DNA from: JBFWVJ01 sp050246795
GTDB lineage: Bacteria > Patescibacteriota > Gracilibacteria > JAUYGZ01
Assembly: GCA_050246795.1 (NCBI GenBank)
Contig: JBFWVJ010000001.1
Location: 1-64,000 of the forward strand
Length of the DNA: 64,000 bases
Direction: 5' to 3'
The notes beneath the pieces were generated by a model that was not told the DNA's origin, did not search any database, and worked only from the letters and a program-made list of their open reading frames with translations. Of this stretch, positions 40,859 through 49,974 are shown one piece after another. Both the position numbers and the translations under genes were made by a program. How positions within the stretch are numbered: the first letter of the stretch is position 1; every line of letters starts with the position of its first letter.

Positions 40859-41389
40859 TTAAAGCTGGTTGATCAAAGCGTCGAGCAAGGCCCGGCTGGT
40901 TTGGGCTCTTTTCACAGCCTGGTGATGGTTCGTTGACACTTCATGGTTTGCCATCACGCTCAAAACTTGATTGATGAAGGGGCTGAAAGTGGTCGTATTG
41001 GCGTTGACAACGATCTGTGCCTGAAGGAATTTTTGCGCCGCAGCGGCGATGGCGTTGAGAACAGAAGGGGGGATCGGATCGGTCATGTCGTAGTATTTTT
41101 TCAAGTAGTCTTCCGCGGCAGTGGCGCTGGCTTGATCAAATTCGTTCACGTGCAAGAGCAGGGTTTCGATCAGTTTTTGCTGAAGCTCTTCGATCGAGGT
41201 CACATTCAGAGGGGCCAATCCGGTGAGGTTTTGCAAATAGGTCAGGTCCGTTTGCTCGATGGGCGTGACCTGAGAGAGGAATAATCGACCATTGAGAAAG
41301 GCCGGCAACTGGTCGGTAGAGCTCAGATAACCGAGAAAGCCCAACCCAACGATCACCACCGAGGCAAATAAGTATTTCCAGTTCAGCAT
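40859..41389 (-). CDS. First gene of the surface operon, membrane-anchored orphan
   Basis: About 176 residues from the ATG at 41389 (MLNWKYLFASVVIV). A signal-anchor helix lies at about 6-24. The rest is helical and soluble (LTYLQNLTGLAPLNVTSIEEL), with no Cys and no recognised family. The DUF4215 gene starts 16 bp downstream. The operon order is orphan, DUF4215 protein, orphan, SLH protein. No strong -35/-10 was found upstream; a TAAAAT lies near 41417-41412 on the minus strand. Confidence 0.65.
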   Translation of the reverse strand: MLNWKYLFASVVIVGLGFLGYLSSTDQLPAFLNGRLFLSQVTPIEQTDLTYLQNLTGLAPLNVTSIEELQQKLIETLLLHVNEFDQASATAAEDYLKKYYDMTDPIPPSVLNAIAAAAQKFLQAQIVVNANTTTFSPFINQVLSVMANHEVSTNHHQAVKRAQTSRALLDALINQL

Positions 41390-41487
41390 AGACAATAAAA
41401 CTTCTTATTTTTATTTTACCTGTTTTTTCTTGCCCCTCAGCTCGTTCTCATTGACTTCGATTCGATTTGTCGTTCAGCCATATCTCA

Positions 41488-41516
41488 TTGCATTTTTTTT
41501 GCTGCTTTGCTATACA
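41488..41516 (+). promoter_or_regulatory. Promoter upstream of rlmD
   Basis: TTGCAT (41488-41493), 17-bp spacer, TATACA (41511-41516) with an extended TGC. A TTTGTCGTTCA string at 41466 matches the motif before the HTH-coiled-coil gene (10325). Confidence 0.6.
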
Positions 41517-41615
41517 TGGAGGGCTGATGGCTCTATCGAGAGCTTTTTTCTGGAACCATTTTTCGTCCTACGGAATCCATCCTGATTCCTCACCTCTAGT
41601 CTTTTTTCTTTTTGC

Positions 41616-43061
41616 ATGTCAGAGATTGCCGCGCCCCCATCACTTGCCCGTTCGGTCCGCAAGGGAGATGTTCTGGAAGTCGAGATTCAAAAACTCGTGC
41701 TCGGAGGGATGGGATTGGCCCTTCATGGTGGGCTTCGGGTGTTCGTCGAGCGCGCGCTTCCCGGTCAGAAAGTCCGGGTTTTTATTACCCAAAAAAAACC
41801 CCAATACGTGGTCGGCCGTATCGAACAAGTCCTGCAGGATGCGCCCAACCTCATCCAGCCCAAATGCCCGTATTTCGCGACTTCGAAAGCGATCAACGAA
41901 CAAAAGCCTTCTTGCGGCGGATGCTTATGGCAAAACCTCAGCTACGAAGAACAGCTCAAGGTGAAAGAACAGCAGGTGCTCGAGACCCTGCAGAAGATCG
42001 GCAAGATGCCGGAGATTACCCTCGCCCCCATCATCCCCAGTCCCGACCCCTGGTCGTATCGAAACAAGATCGAGCTTTCCTTCGGCTACAACGCCGACGG
42101 GCATGTTGACTTTGGATTTCGGGAACGCGGAAAGTTTCACTCCATCATTCCTATCGAATCTTGCGATATTTTTGACCCAAAGCTGCCGGCGGTCCTCGAC
42201 GTGATCCGCCGATATGTGAAGATGGCTGATCTGGAACCGTTTGATTTCGCCAAGCGTCCGGATGGATTTTGGCAATTCCTCATCGTGCGCCGCGGGGTAA
42301 AAACCGGCGAATGGATGATTCATTTTATTACCCGTCCTGGACATACCATCTCCAAATACCTGGCAGAAGAACTCCAAGAAGTGCTCGGCGACCAACTCCA
42401 GAGCGTGCTTCACACGGTGAATTTTGGCAAGGCCATCACCTACACAGGCCACGACAACAAGAAAGTGGAAGTGCTGTTCGGCCGTGACTACATCCTGGAA
42501 CAGCTCGGCGATTTGCAGTTCAAGATCTCTCCGTTTTCGTTTTTTCAGACCAATACCTTAGCAGCGGAAAAGCTGTACGACGTGGTGAAGTCGTTTGCCA
42601 ATTTGAAGGGGCACGAGAAAGTGCTGGATTTGTACTGCGGCACTGGCACGATCGGTCAGTACATCGCCCGAAATGCTCGTGAAGTCCTGGGGATGGAAAT
42701 CCTCCAGGAAGCCATCAACGACGCCAATGAAAACGCCCGGATCAATAAGCTCGCGAACTGCTATTACAAGTGTGGCGACGTGAAGCAGATCTTGTTTGGC
42801 GAACGGAACAAGTACCTGCATATCGACTTGCTCATCCTCGACCCTCCACGGGCGGGAATAGGGGACAAGACCCGGCACAAAATCATCAGTCTCCTGCCAC
42901 AGCGCGTGATTTATGTTTCCTGCAATCCCGCCACCCTTGCCCGCGATCTGATTGATTTCCGTCAAAAAGGCTACGAAATCCAGGCCGTCCAGCCATTAGA
43001 CCTCTTCCCCCAGACCCATCATGTGGAGACGGTAGTCAGCCTGGAGAGGAAGAAGAAATAA
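41616..43061 (+). CDS. rlmD: 23S rRNA (uracil-5)-methyltransferase, RumA/RlmD type
   Basis: 481 residues. A TRAM RNA-binding domain (about 14-72, VEIQKLVLGGMGLALHGG) is followed by an Fe-S region: CPYF, SCGGC and a later ESCDIF give the four cluster cysteines. The SAM-methyltransferase core has FFQTN, LDLYCGTGTIGQYIA, LLILDPPRAG and the catalytic Cys in YVSCNPATLARD. It methylates a specific uridine in 23S rRNA (or tRNA, since the family is related to TrmA). The Fe-S cysteines favour the RumA group. The gene is monocistronic and has no Shine-Dalgarno. Confidence 0.92.
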   Translation: MSEIAAPPSLARSVRKGDVLEVEIQKLVLGGMGLALHGGLRVFVERALPGQKVRVFITQKKPQYVVGRIEQVLQDAPNLIQPKCPYFATSKAINEQKPSCGGCLWQNLSYEEQLKVKEQQVLETLQKIGKMPEITLAPIIPSPDPWSYRNKIELSFGYNADGHVDFGFRERGKFHSIIPIESCDIFDPKLPAVLDVIRRYVKMADLEPFDFAKRPDGFWQFLIVRRGVKTGEWMIHFITRPGHTISKYLAEELQEVLGDQLQSVLHTVNFGKAITYTGHDNKKVEVLFGRDYILEQLGDLQFKISPFSFFQTNTLAAEKLYDVVKSFANLKGHEKVLDLYCGTGTIGQYIARNAREVLGMEILQEAINDANENARINKLANCYYKCGDVKQILFGERNKYLHIDLLILDPPRAGIGDKTRHKIISLLPQRVIYVSCNPATLARDLIDFRQKGYEIQAVQPLDLFPQTHHVETVVSLERKKK

Positions 43062-43084
43062 TGCTTGGAGATGGTGTTTATGAC

Positions 43085-43112
43085 TTGAAGAATGGACTTT
43101 TATCAGTACAAT
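43085..43112 (+). promoter_or_regulatory. Promoter of tRNA-His
   Basis: TTGAAG (43085-43090), 16-bp spacer, TACAAT (43107-43112), 33 bp before the tRNA. Confidence 0.6.
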
Positions 43113-43144
43113 AACGGTACTGCTCGGTTGAGTAGTGATTTCAT

Positions 43145-43221
43145 GGCGGGCGTAGCCAAGTGGTTAAGGCACCGGGTTGTGGTTCCGGCATTCGTGGGTT
43201 CGATTCCCATCGCCCGCCCCA
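43145..43221 (+). tRNA. tRNA-His (GTG)
   Basis: Cloverleaf with acceptor GCGGGCG/CGCCCGC, an encoded G-1 opposite C73 (the tRNA-His identity element), anticodon loop TTGTGGT with anticodon GTG, T arm GTGGG-TTCGATT-CCCAT and an encoded CCA. Confidence 0.95.
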
Positions 43222-43227
43222 TTCTCC

Positions 43228-43319
43228 TTCGCGCTCCCTAGAAAACCCCCTTTCGCTTCGGAGAATGGATTCGGAACTTCGAGCTCCTGAGAAATCCATC
43301 TTTTGCTTCGGAGAATGGA
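43228..43319 (+). repeat. Imperfect 42-bp direct repeat after tRNA-His
   Basis: Units 43228-43269 and 43278-43319 share TTCG-GCTCC at the start and GCTTCGGAGAATGGA at the end. CCATTCTCC (43219-43227), at the tRNA end, pairs with GGAGAATGG in each unit. The stretch lies in the lepB leader. Confidence 0.6.
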
Positions 43320-43393
43320 CTCAGCGGAACAGACTTTCTGGTTGCTCAAATCCGATTCCTTTTCTACACTGGAAAGGCCTTATTTTTCGCCTC

Positions 43394-44026
43394 ATGGCGC
43401 ACCAACAGACCATACCGGAAGACGGATTTCTCCGCTTTGTGATCGATGTTTTGGTGAACAGCGTGATCATCATTGGCCTGTTCTTTTTTGTCCAAAAAGT
43501 GATCGCAGCCCCCTTTCAGGTGATCGGGAATTCGATGTTTGACACCCTGCACGATGGGGAATACATCGTGGTGTCCAAGCTCGAATATCTCTTCGGAGAA
43601 CCTCAGCGGGGGGACATCGTGGTTTTCCACCCCCCTCACCATAAAGACGAATACTACATCAAGCGCATCATCGGTGTCCCCGGGGATAAAGTCGAACTCA
43701 AGGCTGGCGAGGTGTATGTCAACGGCGTTCGGATTGATGAATCTTACCTTCGAGAAGGCTTGAAGACCTGCCTTGTCGCCCACATGAGGGATTGTGGAGA
43801 TGATGAACGCAGCTATGAAGTCCCGGAAGGGAAGTATTTTGTCCTCGGCGATAACCGGAGCGGCAGTTCTGATTCCCGCGCCTGGTATGACTCGGACAAT
43901 AAGCCTGATCCTTTTGTTGACCTGGATCAGATTCAAGGAAAGACAAGAGTGGTGCTGTATCCACTTCCGGAAATACGATTGGTACCGGAGACGGGGGTGT
44001 TTGAGGGGGTGGGGGAAGGGTTGTAA
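43394..44026 (+). CDS. lepB: Signal peptidase I
   Basis: 210 residues from the ATG at 43394 (MAHQQTIPEDG); the longer frame from 43160 would run through tRNA-His. One N-terminal membrane helix (about 17-38) precedes the S26 catalytic region. GNSMFDTLHDGEY near 44-56 holds the nucleophile Ser and YYIKRIIGVPGD near 86-97 holds the catalytic Lys. The C-terminal GDNRSGSSDSR box follows. It cleaves signal peptides of exported proteins at the outer face of the membrane. The stop codon TAA is supplied by the first unit of a GGGTTGTAA repeat. yidD follows, giving a small secretion and insertion cluster. Confidence 0.95.
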   Translation: MAHQQTIPEDGFLRFVIDVLVNSVIIIGLFFFVQKVIAAPFQVIGNSMFDTLHDGEYIVVSKLEYLFGEPQRGDIVVFHPPHHKDEYYIKRIIGVPGDKVELKAGEVYVNGVRIDESYLREGLKTCLVAHMRDCGDDERSYEVPEGKYFVLGDNRSGSSDSRAWYDSDNKPDPFVDLDQIQGKTRVVLYPLPEIRLVPETGVFEGVGEGL

Positions 44027-44096
44027 GGGTTGTAAGGGTTGTAAGGGTTGTAAGGGTTGTAAGGGTTGTAACGGGCTTAAGGATCGTAAGGATTTT
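44016..44096 (+). repeat. 9-bp-period tract E between lepB and yidD
   Basis: Nine units in register: AAGGGTTGT x6, AACGGGCTT, AAGGATCGT, AAGGATTTT. It fills the intergenic space and supplies the lepB stop codon. Confidence 0.95.
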
Positions 44097-44097
44097 C

Positions 44098-44295
44098 ATG
44101 ATTCTCTTTTACCAACGTTTCATATCACCGATCCTGCAGGTGCTTTTTCCCTGGCAGTGCAAGTTCACTCCCAGCTGTAGCGAGTATGCCAAGTTATCCT
44201 TTCGGAAGGATGGCGTTTTGAAGGGAGTGGGAAAAACTTTTTGGCGGATTCTGCGGTGCAATCCGTGGGGGAAGGGAGGGGTGGAGATGCCGTAG
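44098..44295 (+). CDS. yidD: Membrane protein insertion efficiency factor YidD
   Basis: 65 residues with the full YidD signature: YQRFISPILQ (about 5-14), CKFTPSCSEYA (about 21-31) and a C-terminal RILRCNPWGKGG. YidD lies at the inner face of the membrane and assists YidC-dependent insertion. It usually sits in the rpmH-rnpA-yidD-yidC cluster, whereas here it follows lepB. The start abuts a 9-mer repeat tract (the ATG begins 2 bp after it) and the stop is followed by a second tract. Confidence 0.94.
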   Translation: MILFYQRFISPILQVLFPWQCKFTPSCSEYAKLSFRKDGVLKGVGKTFWRILRCNPWGKGGVEMP

Positions 44296-44297
44296 GG

Positions 44298-44360
44298 AAG
44301 GGTTATAAGGGTTATAAGGGTTTTAAGGGTTTTAAGGGTTTTAAGGGTCGTAAGGATTTG
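44298..44360 (+). repeat. 9-bp-period tract F after yidD
   Basis: Seven units: AAGGGTTAT x2, AAGGGTTTT x3, AAGGGTCGT, AAGGATTTG. Same orientation and same terminal-unit rule as tract E. Confidence 0.95.
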
Positions 44361-44375
44361 AATCTGTTCTTAGGT

Positions 44376-47300
44376 TCATTCGTTCTTTCGTTTAGAATGT
44401 CCTCCAAAGAAGCAAGCGCTGAGCGCGACTGAAAAGATGAAGAGCAAGAAGAATGGTTCATTGCGATCGGTTGTGGAGTTATCACTGCTGGCGAGTGAAC
44501 CGGGAATCAGCTGGATGTTTTTGACCGTGATCTGATCGTGCTCGAGGCTGTAGCGGATTCGTTCACCGATGCGGAGGAAGACATTGCCGAGTTCTTTTTT
44601 GGCAGGTGGCAGCTGGAGGACTCTTCCGTCGTTTAAGATGAGCATTCTCCGTGAGGAATCCCAGCTGGCGATTTCACCGTCGAAAAAGTGGATGGGCTGT
44701 TCGATAATCTGATAGAGCGGTTTTATTTTCGATGCTTTTTTAGCGACCGTTTTTTTTGCTTTCGGAAGTTTACTCACGTTCATTCTAGTGGCCAGGACGA
44801 AGGGAATAGCTGGGGTTTTGAAACTCGTCTTTCCGGCTGGATCTGTGACGAAGGCTTCCGCGTGGTGCTCACCCTTTTCCAAGCCAAGATCAACTTTGTA
44901 AGTCCATGTCCCGTTTTGTTGAACCTTCAATTGAACCGTTTGTGGGGTCGAATAGACCGTGAGCTCGACGGTGGTATAGGGACGGCTGGTTCCGAAGAAA
45001 GTCAGCGTACGGGCGGTTTGTTTCATTTCCAGGATGAAGGATTTGTTCAAATACTCTTCGTAAGCCGCCGGCCATTCATCCCTCGGGTGCTCTTTGAAGA
45101 GCAGCTCGAAATCGTCGGGAAAGCCATTCCCATCCGAATCCCAGCTGTTGGGGTTCAGTCCGAGCAGAAGCTCGTCTTCATCGCTGATGCCGTCGAGGTC
45201 TGCATCCTGTTCCGCCACCAGAATGACTTCGTTGACTTGTCCCGGTGTTCCTTTTCGGAGGAGTTGCCAAGAAGAAGTGAGGGGGTTTCGCGACCATACA
45301 TAGTCGTCCTTGATCGCTTGGGCGTAGCTCAACTGGTCGCGGATGTTTCCAAGTGGATCGACGAGCTGAATGGTTTCTTTCTCATTTTTGAGAGTGGTTT
45401 CGAGTTTCGGCAAAAGCAGGATGCTCTTTGTTGGCATGAGGGTGGAGGTGGTGAAGGTGAACAGGGCTTTGTTTTTTTCGTTGAGAATGTTCCAGTTTAA
45501 CAAATCGATTTCTACATCGCCTTGGTTGATGAGTTCGAGGTATTCCAACCCTTCATCCTTCCCTTTGGGGTTGGGCAATACCTCATTCAATCTGATATTT
45601 TCCCACCCGGTCTGGTTGTACTCGATGGGGAGTTCTGGCTCGAGTTCTTCTTCCAGCTCCTCTTCGGGTTCCAGTTCCTCCAAGATTTCTTCAAAAATTT
45701 CCATGGCTTCGAGTTCTTCATCGACGAAGGCTTGTTGTTCGACTTGGATTTTTTCTGCTTCGGAACTCTGCCACAGGCCCACTCCGGCTTGTTTGGCCTG
45801 AAGTTCGAGCTGGCGGAATTCTTCTCGATATTTGAAAGGAAAGCGCAGGTAAGCGAAAGCATAGCCTTTCTCGATCAGTTCGGCGTTGAAGTGCCGATCA
45901 TCCACGTACACATAGGCCAAGATCCTGCCATATTTATCGCGCTTACTGAGGTCGTATTCCAGGCGAACGGTTTTTCCCTGGAGACGGGACTTGGTGTAAT
46001 TAGAAGCTTCTTTTCCGAACTCTTCGATGGGCTTGAAAGGGTGGACGGTTTCGGGGGTGTCAACGCCGATGAGGCGGACGCGTTCAATCTTTCTGGATGG
46101 ACGAGGAGCGCTGGAGAGGTGATCGGTGTTCGATAGGCGAGGATATCCATCCTCTCCTTCAAGGAGGATTTGGACGTCGATGGTATCTCCATCAATCACT
46201 TTCCCAACCACTGCATGGTCCGGCTTGATTTCTTCGGTAAGCGACAGGTCTTCCCGCGAGAGCACCACATCACTGCCCACATCGGTTTTCCATTCCAGCA
46301 GGTCGATCAAAGATCCATTGGCGTCGAAGAGGCGGACTTGGTCGGCGGTATTGCGAAGGACTATGGCCGTTTCATTCGAGATGAAGCGTTGCACTTGCTG
46401 AGGTTTTAAGATGCGGTTGGCAATGGTGTAAGGAGATGAACCTCCTTCCCGGTTGTCGAGCTTCCAGCCGGAGAGGTTTATCTCGTTTGGCGAACGATTT
46501 TTGAGCTCGATCCATTCCCGTCCATCATCGGTCCCGGAAGGGTTGGGCAGGATGCGATGGATAATGACCGGAGCGGTGCCTTGGAGATAGACCGCTTCTT
46601 TGGCGAAGGGAAAATCATTTTTCGAGCCAGGCGTGGGGATGGTCCATCGAAACACGCCTTGGTCATCCCGGCTGTAGCTCTCTGCTTCTTCGGGGTCGGG
46701 GTAGCTCACTTCTGAGACGGGGTTTGAAAAGGGATCGAATAATTGAATGGTGTTGGCGGAGTTCAGCAGCGTCGCTTCGGTGAAGACGAAGTATTGTTGA
46801 GGCTGAATTTCTTTTCCGTCGAGTTTTTTCTTCGTTTTCGCACCCAGTTTCCAGCCGTCGAGGCGCACCGTGTTCGCTCCGAAATTATAGAGCTCGATAA
46901 ATTCTACGCCGGTGTCGCTGCCGGAGGGATTGGGGAAAACTTCGTTGATGAGGATGGTGGATGGTCCTGAGTTGAGGGTTGATGGAGCAGTGCTGAAGGA
47001 ACTGGAGGTTCGTTTGCGGCCGTTGCAGAATTGAAGTTCGAGCGAAATCGTGACCGTGGAACTGGCTCCGAAGGGATCCGAAACGATCAGTCTGGCAGTG
47101 AAAAGCTCTCCCATCTCTTCGGTGAATTTGAAGCTGAGGGGATTTTCTTCGGAAGACGTGAAAAGAATTTGTCCGTCGATCGTCCGATAGACCCAGCTGA
47201 AGGTCAGCTCATCTTCGTCCGGGTCAAAGGAATCGGCAGCAGTGGGGTTGAAGTTGAGCACCGTACATCCCTGAACAGCTCCTGAACCCTGCACCGTCAG

Positions 47301-49115
47301 CACCGCTTGAGGCGAAGCATTTTGAAACACATTCGCTTCGTTCGGCGTGGGATGAAAGAGGGCTGTTTCCAGTTGATCATCGTAAACGATGGAGACGCCG
47401 CGTGAGGGGAACAGGTACTCCACTTCGGATATGGGTACCCCATCCGGATCAGAAAGGGTGATCAACGCCTGTTGATTGCTAAGGCGGAAGGAATGCAGAT
47501 CCGGGTCGATCAAGAAGGCGAAGTATTCGCCGGGAGCCATGATGAAGTCGGAGAACTCGAACGTCCCGCTTGGATCATTCAGGTCTGCGGAAGTGTTGGC
47601 GATCGACAGCTCGTAAGCGGTGAGATCGATGGAAGCATTGGAAGCATTCTGAAATTCGATAAATTCAAACCCTGACTTGGGATAGGGGAGGACTTCGCTG
47701 ATGGTCAGGCCCAAGAGGTTGACGCTGAGGTGAGCCACATTCAGGCCTTCGGCTTGCTTGCCTGAATCATTGAAGGAAACCATTCTGAATTCAAGCCGTT
47801 CATTGGGAAGATTGGTGACGAGCAAGGTCTGGTCTTTCGGTGGAAGTGTGGCATGAAGGATGAAGTCACTGGAAGCTGATGTTTGGAGAAAAATGTTTGT
47901 TCCAGCGATGGAAGAATCTTCAGGGTTGGTCCAGTGCAGGCGAACCGAGTTGAGTCCGGCGATAAAGGTGGCATCCGAGACCCCTGGTACTGGTCGAAGG
48001 TCGGGATTTGGTAGCCCCTTGGTGGGGAAATCTTCATGGGACATCAAGAACCAGAGACTGTTTCCATCTGGTGAGCGTCCGAGCGTGTTGAAGCCATTGG
48101 GTGCAGGCAGGTAATGGGATTCTTCCGCATAGCCCTCTAAGGACGTATAGGCGGAACCGGTGGACTGATTCCCGTATTCGACCCGATCGATGATCTGTTC
48201 GCCACAGCGCAGCTCGACTATATCGCCGCTGTCCCCAAGCTTGGCGGACGAGAGATCGATTGCCATCGTTTCACCAGGAAGCAGAGAGCTGGAGATGGTG
48301 AACGGGAAGATCAAAGCAGCAGAATCGTGAAGGCTACAACTGCTGAGGTCAAACCATTCAGGGGTGGTATTCAAGAGCTCGATCCATTCTTTTTGAGCGG
48401 AAGGGGGAAGGATTTCCAGCTCGTTGACCAATACTTGCTCCGCCATGGGCACTTGAGAGTCAGGAAGGGCTCCGATGGACTCGTAGCCGTAGCCGAAGGC
48501 GTGGATGGTTTGGCTGTTGTGAAAGCGAGGGGTACCGAAGATGGGTCCGCCATTGGCGTCGAGACCGTGTCGGATCAGTTGGTTGTTGATCCGCCAATTT
48601 ATGGGCAGGTCGCCACTCAGATACGGACTCAGTCGTTCCATGCTGGAGCGATTTGAAAAGCCAACGGGCGGCGAACTCAGGTCGACATACCATGAAGACA
48701 CTTGATCAACGGTGGTTCCGCTGGGATTTCTTAGCTGAAGAACAGCCCCGCTATCACTGAGCGATGCGGTGAAGATCTGGTCTGCCGGTTGGTCGCTGAT
48801 GGTGTTATCGTCACTGCGCTCGAGGAGGAAGTAAGAATACGGCGAGATGGTTCCCGCAAGATGGATCGTGCTGGTATTGATCAGGAGCTGCCAGCCGTTC
48901 AGATCGATCGTTTCAGAAGAAGTGCTGTAGAGCTCGATCCACTCATCGGTGCTCGCGGCGGATGTGCCTCGATAAGCGATTTCGTTGATGACCAGCGACA
49001 TGCTTTCATCAGCCAGGACATTCCAGAGGCTGAGAAAGGGGAGGAGTATAACCCCTAGAACGACGCACGCTCTGAGAATCCCTTCATTCATTTTTCGTTT
49101 TTTATTTATTCTCAT
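44376..49115 (-). CDS. Giant surface protein with lamin-tail domains and an SNase domain
   Basis: 1579 residues. A signal segment (about 10-35) is followed by at least six lamin-tail domains, each with INE.....-EWIELYN.....-DL.GW (near 43, 235, 475, 725, 855 and 1195). A fibronectin-like segment and a PKD-like segment lie between. A staphylococcal-nuclease domain is at about 985-1145 (GKVIDGDTI, then RLIGVDTPET, DKYGRILAYVYV and AGVGLWQ; the catalytic Arg/Glu context is kept). A Ca-binding-like DADLDGISDEDELLLG near 1310 precedes a C-terminal helix with a basic tail. It is probably wall- or membrane-anchored and degrades external nucleic acid, perhaps to feed salvage. A palindromic repeat is inserted in frame within the SNase domain (46136-46157). 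Confidence 0.9.
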   Translation of the reverse strand: MRINKKRKMNEGILRACVVLGVILLPFLSLWNVLADESMSLVINEIAYRGTSAASTDEWIELYSTSSETIDLNGWQLLINTSTIHLAGTISPYSYFLLERSDDNTISDQPADQIFTASLSDSGAVLQLRNPSGTTVDQVSSWYVDLSSPPVGFSNRSSMERLSPYLSGDLPINWRINNQLIRHGLDANGGPIFGTPRFHNSQTIHAFGYGYESIGALPDSQVPMAEQVLVNELEILPPSAQKEWIELLNTTPEWFDLSSCSLHDSAALIFPFTISSSLLPGETMAIDLSSAKLGDSGDIVELRCGEQIIDRVEYGNQSTGSAYTSLEGYAEESHYLPAPNGFNTLGRSPDGNSLWFLMSHEDFPTKGLPNPDLRPVPGVSDATFIAGLNSVRLHWTNPEDSSIAGTNIFLQTSASSDFILHATLPPKDQTLLVTNLPNERLEFRMVSFNDSGKQAEGLNVAHLSVNLLGLTISEVLPYPKSGFEFIEFQNASNASIDLTAYELSIANTSADLNDPSGTFEFSDFIMAPGEYFAFLIDPDLHSFRLSNQQALITLSDPDGVPISEVEYLFPSRGVSIVYDDQLETALFHPTPNEANVFQNASPQAVLTVQGSGAVQGCTVLNFNPTAADSFDPDEDELTFSWVYRTIDGQILFTSSEENPLSFKFTEEMGELFTARLIVSDPFGASSTVTISLELQFCNGRKRTSSSFSTAPSTLNSGPSTILINEVFPNPSGSDTGVEFIELYNFGANTVRLDGWKLGAKTKKKLDGKEIQPQQYFVFTEATLLNSANTIQLFDPFSNPVSEVSYPDPEEAESYSRDDQGVFRWTIPTPGSKNDFPFAKEAVYLQGTAPVIIHRILPNPSGTDDGREWIELKNRSPNEINLSGWKLDNREGGSSPYTIANRILKPQQVQRFISNETAIVLRNTADQVRLFDANGSLIDLLEWKTDVGSDVVLSREDLSLTEEIKPDHAVVGKVIDGDTIDVQILLEGEDGYPRLSNTDHLSSAPRPSRKIERVRLIGVDTPETVHPFKPIEEFGKEASNYTKSRLQGKTVRLEYDLSKRDKYGRILAYVYVDDRHFNAELIEKGYAFAYLRFPFKYREEFRQLELQAKQAGVGLWQSSEAEKIQVEQQAFVDEELEAMEIFEEILEELEPEEELEEELEPELPIEYNQTGWENIRLNEVLPNPKGKDEGLEYLELINQGDVEIDLLNWNILNEKNKALFTFTTSTLMPTKSILLLPKLETTLKNEKETIQLVDPLGNIRDQLSYAQAIKDDYVWSRNPLTSSWQLLRKGTPGQVNEVILVAEQDADLDGISDEDELLLGLNPNSWDSDGNGFPDDFELLFKEHPRDEWPAAYEEYLNKSFILEMKQTARTLTFFGTSRPYTTVELTVYSTPQTVQLKVQQNGTWTYKVDLGLEKGEHHAEAFVTDPAGKTSFKTPAIPFVLATRMNVSKLPKAKKTVAKKASKIKPLYQIIEQPIHFFDGEIASWDSSRRMLILNDGRVLQLPPAKKELGNVFLRIGERIRYSLEHDQITVKNIQLIPGSLASSDNSTTDRNEPFFLLFIFSVALSACFFGGHSKRKNE
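46136..46157. repeat. In-frame palindrome in the SNase domain
   Basis: Differs at two positions from the ileS copy at 32945-32966. Read as LEGEDGYPRLS between the first beta strands of the SNase domain and RVRLIGVDTPE. Confidence 0.8.
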
Positions 49116-49215
49116 TTTTGAGAAATAGATGATGTATTGAGCTCTCGTTGCGAGTGTAGCGATCGATGATGAAGATTTCGTGAAATACCCACTTTGTTAG
49201 AAGCCTTTAACAAAA

Positions 49216-49244
49216 TTGACGAATTGTGAATTTTACATTAAAAT
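49216..49244 (+). promoter_or_regulatory. Promoter of the first island gene
   Basis: TTGACG (49216-49221), 17-bp spacer, TAAAAT (49239-49244). Confidence 0.75.
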
Positions 49245-49304
49245 GCGCGCGGTTTTGAACTCACTCGGAGTGGGGACAAAAACATACAAGGAGAAGTCTC
49301 TATT

Positions 49305-49850
49305 GTGAGTACCAAAGACAATGTCACGGGGCAGGGCATGAATCGCAAGGCGATCGAAGCTCTGCTCAGCTGCCTCACACGCTTGATCGTCCTAAGGGAC
49401 GAACTGGGGCCGGTGTGGCGAGAGCACCTGGATGAGGCTCTAGAGTGCCTTAAGCCCCTCCAGGAGATTCCGGATTCCGGCGATGGGGAGTTCGAGGGCG
49501 CCCTCTACCTGAGGCGATTCGGGGGATCTCTCCGGACCATCGGGAAGAAGGTGGAATCGATGTGCATCCGGAACATCACCCAAACCGCCTTCGATGCTCT
49601 GGAAGGCCTGGCCAAGGATCTTCTGAACCTTAGCTCGCAGGTCACGTTCGGGAGAGAAGACTTGTCCGGGGCGGCGAACCGGCTTATGGTCTTCTGTCAT
49701 TCGATGCCGAAGGACGACCAAGGAAAGCGCATCCTCCTGCCTTATAAGGAGTTTGCCGAAACCCTGGGTGTGATGGGGACACTGCTCGGCGGAGCCGCCT
49801 TTCAGATGATCCTCCACTGCCCGCAAGGAGAGGCCACCCCAGCTCCGTGA
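49305..49850 (+). CDS. Island orphan 1 (GTG start, strong Shine-Dalgarno)
   Basis: 181 residues starting at GTG, with AAGGAGA (49288-49294) upstream. Soluble and helical with no recognised domain. A repeated leucine pattern (ALLSCLTRLIVLRDELG) suggests a helical bundle, and the C-terminus is Gly/Ala-rich (LGVMGTLLGGAAF). Codons are more GC-rich and C/G-ending than in the flanking genes. It carries its own promoter and a GC-rich hairpin 10 bp after the stop, so it is a self-contained transcription unit. Confidence 0.75.
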   Translation: MSTKDNVTGQGMNRKAIEALLSCLTRLIVLRDELGPVWREHLDEALECLKPLQEIPDSGDGEFEGALYLRRFGGSLRTIGKKVESMCIRNITQTAFDALEGLAKDLLNLSSQVTFGREDLSGAANRLMVFCHSMPKDDQGKRILLPYKEFAETLGVMGTLLGGAAFQMILHCPQGEATPAP

Positions 49851-49859
49851 CACCGGCGC

Positions 49860-49886
49860 GCCGTCCCCCGATTCGTCGGGGGCGGC
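49860..49886 (+). terminator. Terminator-like hairpin after island orphan 1
   Basis: GCCGTCCCCCGA and TCGGGGGCGGC around TTCG, with one bulged T. No T tract. Confidence 0.6.
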
Positions 49887-49974
49887 CGCCAGCCACTTTT
49901 GATGTGTTTTTTGGTTTTTCCTGAATTATTACTACACAATATATTTTATCTTAAGCATTCTGAGACAGAGGCTA

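Noticed and set aside
43160..43393. N-terminal extension of LepB
   Set aside because: It would translate through tRNA-His and a repeat. The conserved protein starts at 43394.
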